From: Polynucleobacter sp.
Lineage (GTDB): Bacteria; Pseudomonadota; Gammaproteobacteria; Burkholderiales; Burkholderiaceae
Assembly (NCBI GenBank): GCA_023253245.1
Contig: JALRHB010000085.1
Coordinates: 1-5,835 of the forward strand
Direction: 5' to 3'
Length of the DNA: 5,835 nt
Shown piece by piece: positions 5,539-5,835 of this stretch. The position numbers and the translations under genes were made by a program. The notes beneath the pieces were generated by a model. It ran no database searches. It was not told where the DNA came from and was given only the letters and a program-made list of their open reading frames with translations. The stretch's first letter is position 1. Each line of letters opens with the position of its first letter.

Positions 5539-5835
5539 ATGCGGATTGAGATACCCTCGGCAAAGAAGTTTGTGCATGAAATGCTCATGCCTATTCGTTG
5601 GGGGGATATGGATGCATATGGTCATGTGAACAATACAGTGTATTTTCGCTATATGGAGCAAGCGAGAGTTGAATGGATAACTTCACTAGGATACAAGGTT
5701 GCGCCAGGCTCAGAATCAATGCTAATGATCAATGGATTTTGTAATTTCTATCAGCAACTGGGATATCCAGGCGAGCTTGTTCTAAAAACATTTATTGGTA
5801 ATATTGGCCGATCAAGTCTAGATGTCTACACATCA
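5539..5835 (+). CDS. Acyl-CoA thioesterase, hot-dog fold (4HBT/YbgC-like), 3'-truncated by window
   Basis: The first 99 residues of a hot-dog-fold thioesterase are present, and the frame is open to the last base. The signature IRWGDMDAYGHVNNTVYFRY (residues 19-38) is the 4HBT-type active-site segment; Asp25 occupies the catalytic aspartate position, followed by GHVNN and the helix MEQARVEW. The family hydrolyses acyl-CoA thioesters in the cytoplasm and is usually about 130-150 residues, so perhaps 30-50 residues are missing. Nothing in it points to sulfur oxidation. It probably marks the edge of the sulfur gene block, even though the 18-base gap makes co-transcription with the DUF442 gene likely. 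The substrate cannot be told from this fragment. Confidence 0.88.
   Translation, partial: MRIEIPSAKKFVHEMLMPIRWGDMDAYGHVNNTVYFRYMEQARVEWITSLGYKVAPGSESMLMINGFCNFYQQLGYPGELVLKTFIGNIGRSSLDVYTS

Noticed and set aside
1..5835. CRISPR array, tRNA/rRNA, insertion sequence or attachment site.
   Set aside because: Coding sequence fills almost the whole window; no repeat arrays, transposase-like frames, terminal repeats or RNA-gene signatures were seen by eye.

Overview
The window looks like part of a sulfur-oxidation (sox) locus from a low-GC betaproteobacterium. The GC content is low (roughly low forties percent by eye). The SoxB and YeeE-type sequences read like those of Burkholderiales, and a Polynucleobacter-like freshwater lineage is my best guess. 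That guess comes from memory of the families and was not tested by a search. All eight genes lie on the + strand, and no gap is longer than about 60 bases, so the segment is densely packed and probably largely co-transcribed.

Layout: (1) 1-1299 is the 3' three quarters of soxB. (2) 1320-1757 encodes a small exported DsrE-family protein with one cysteine. (3) 1778-2719 encodes an exported metallo-beta-lactamase-fold hydrolase of SoxH-like type. (4) A 59-base gap holds a 13-bp hairpin that ends in a T-run and contains the likely ribosome binding site of the next gene. (5) 2779-3096 encodes a small exported monohaem cytochrome c. (6) 3115-4236, 4260-4697 and 4701-5132 encode three YeeE/YedE-type membrane proteins: one full-length two-domain SoxT/TsuA-like protein, then two half-size proteins that look like a split pair. 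(7) A 43-base gap holds a possible promoter. (8) 5176-5520 encodes a free-standing DUF442/TIGR01244 phosphatase-fold sulfurtransferase-like protein. (9) 5539-5835 is the start of a hot-dog-fold acyl-CoA thioesterase, cut by the window end.

How the genes may work together: SoxB hydrolyses sulfone groups from the SoxY-bound intermediate in the periplasm. The DsrE-like protein, the metallo-hydrolase and the cytochrome are all predicted to be exported to the same compartment, where they could handle sulfane sulfur or electrons. The three YeeE-type proteins carry the cysteine motifs of thiosulfate/sulfur-atom importers and could move periplasmic sulfur into the cytoplasm. There the DUF442 protein, with its active-site cysteine, could receive it or use it for signalling. 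This linked route is inference from gene order. Each family is known, and I see no wholly new system. The most unusual items are the ribosome-binding-site hairpin before the cytochrome and the pairing of periplasmic Sox genes with three importer-like genes and a lone DUF442.
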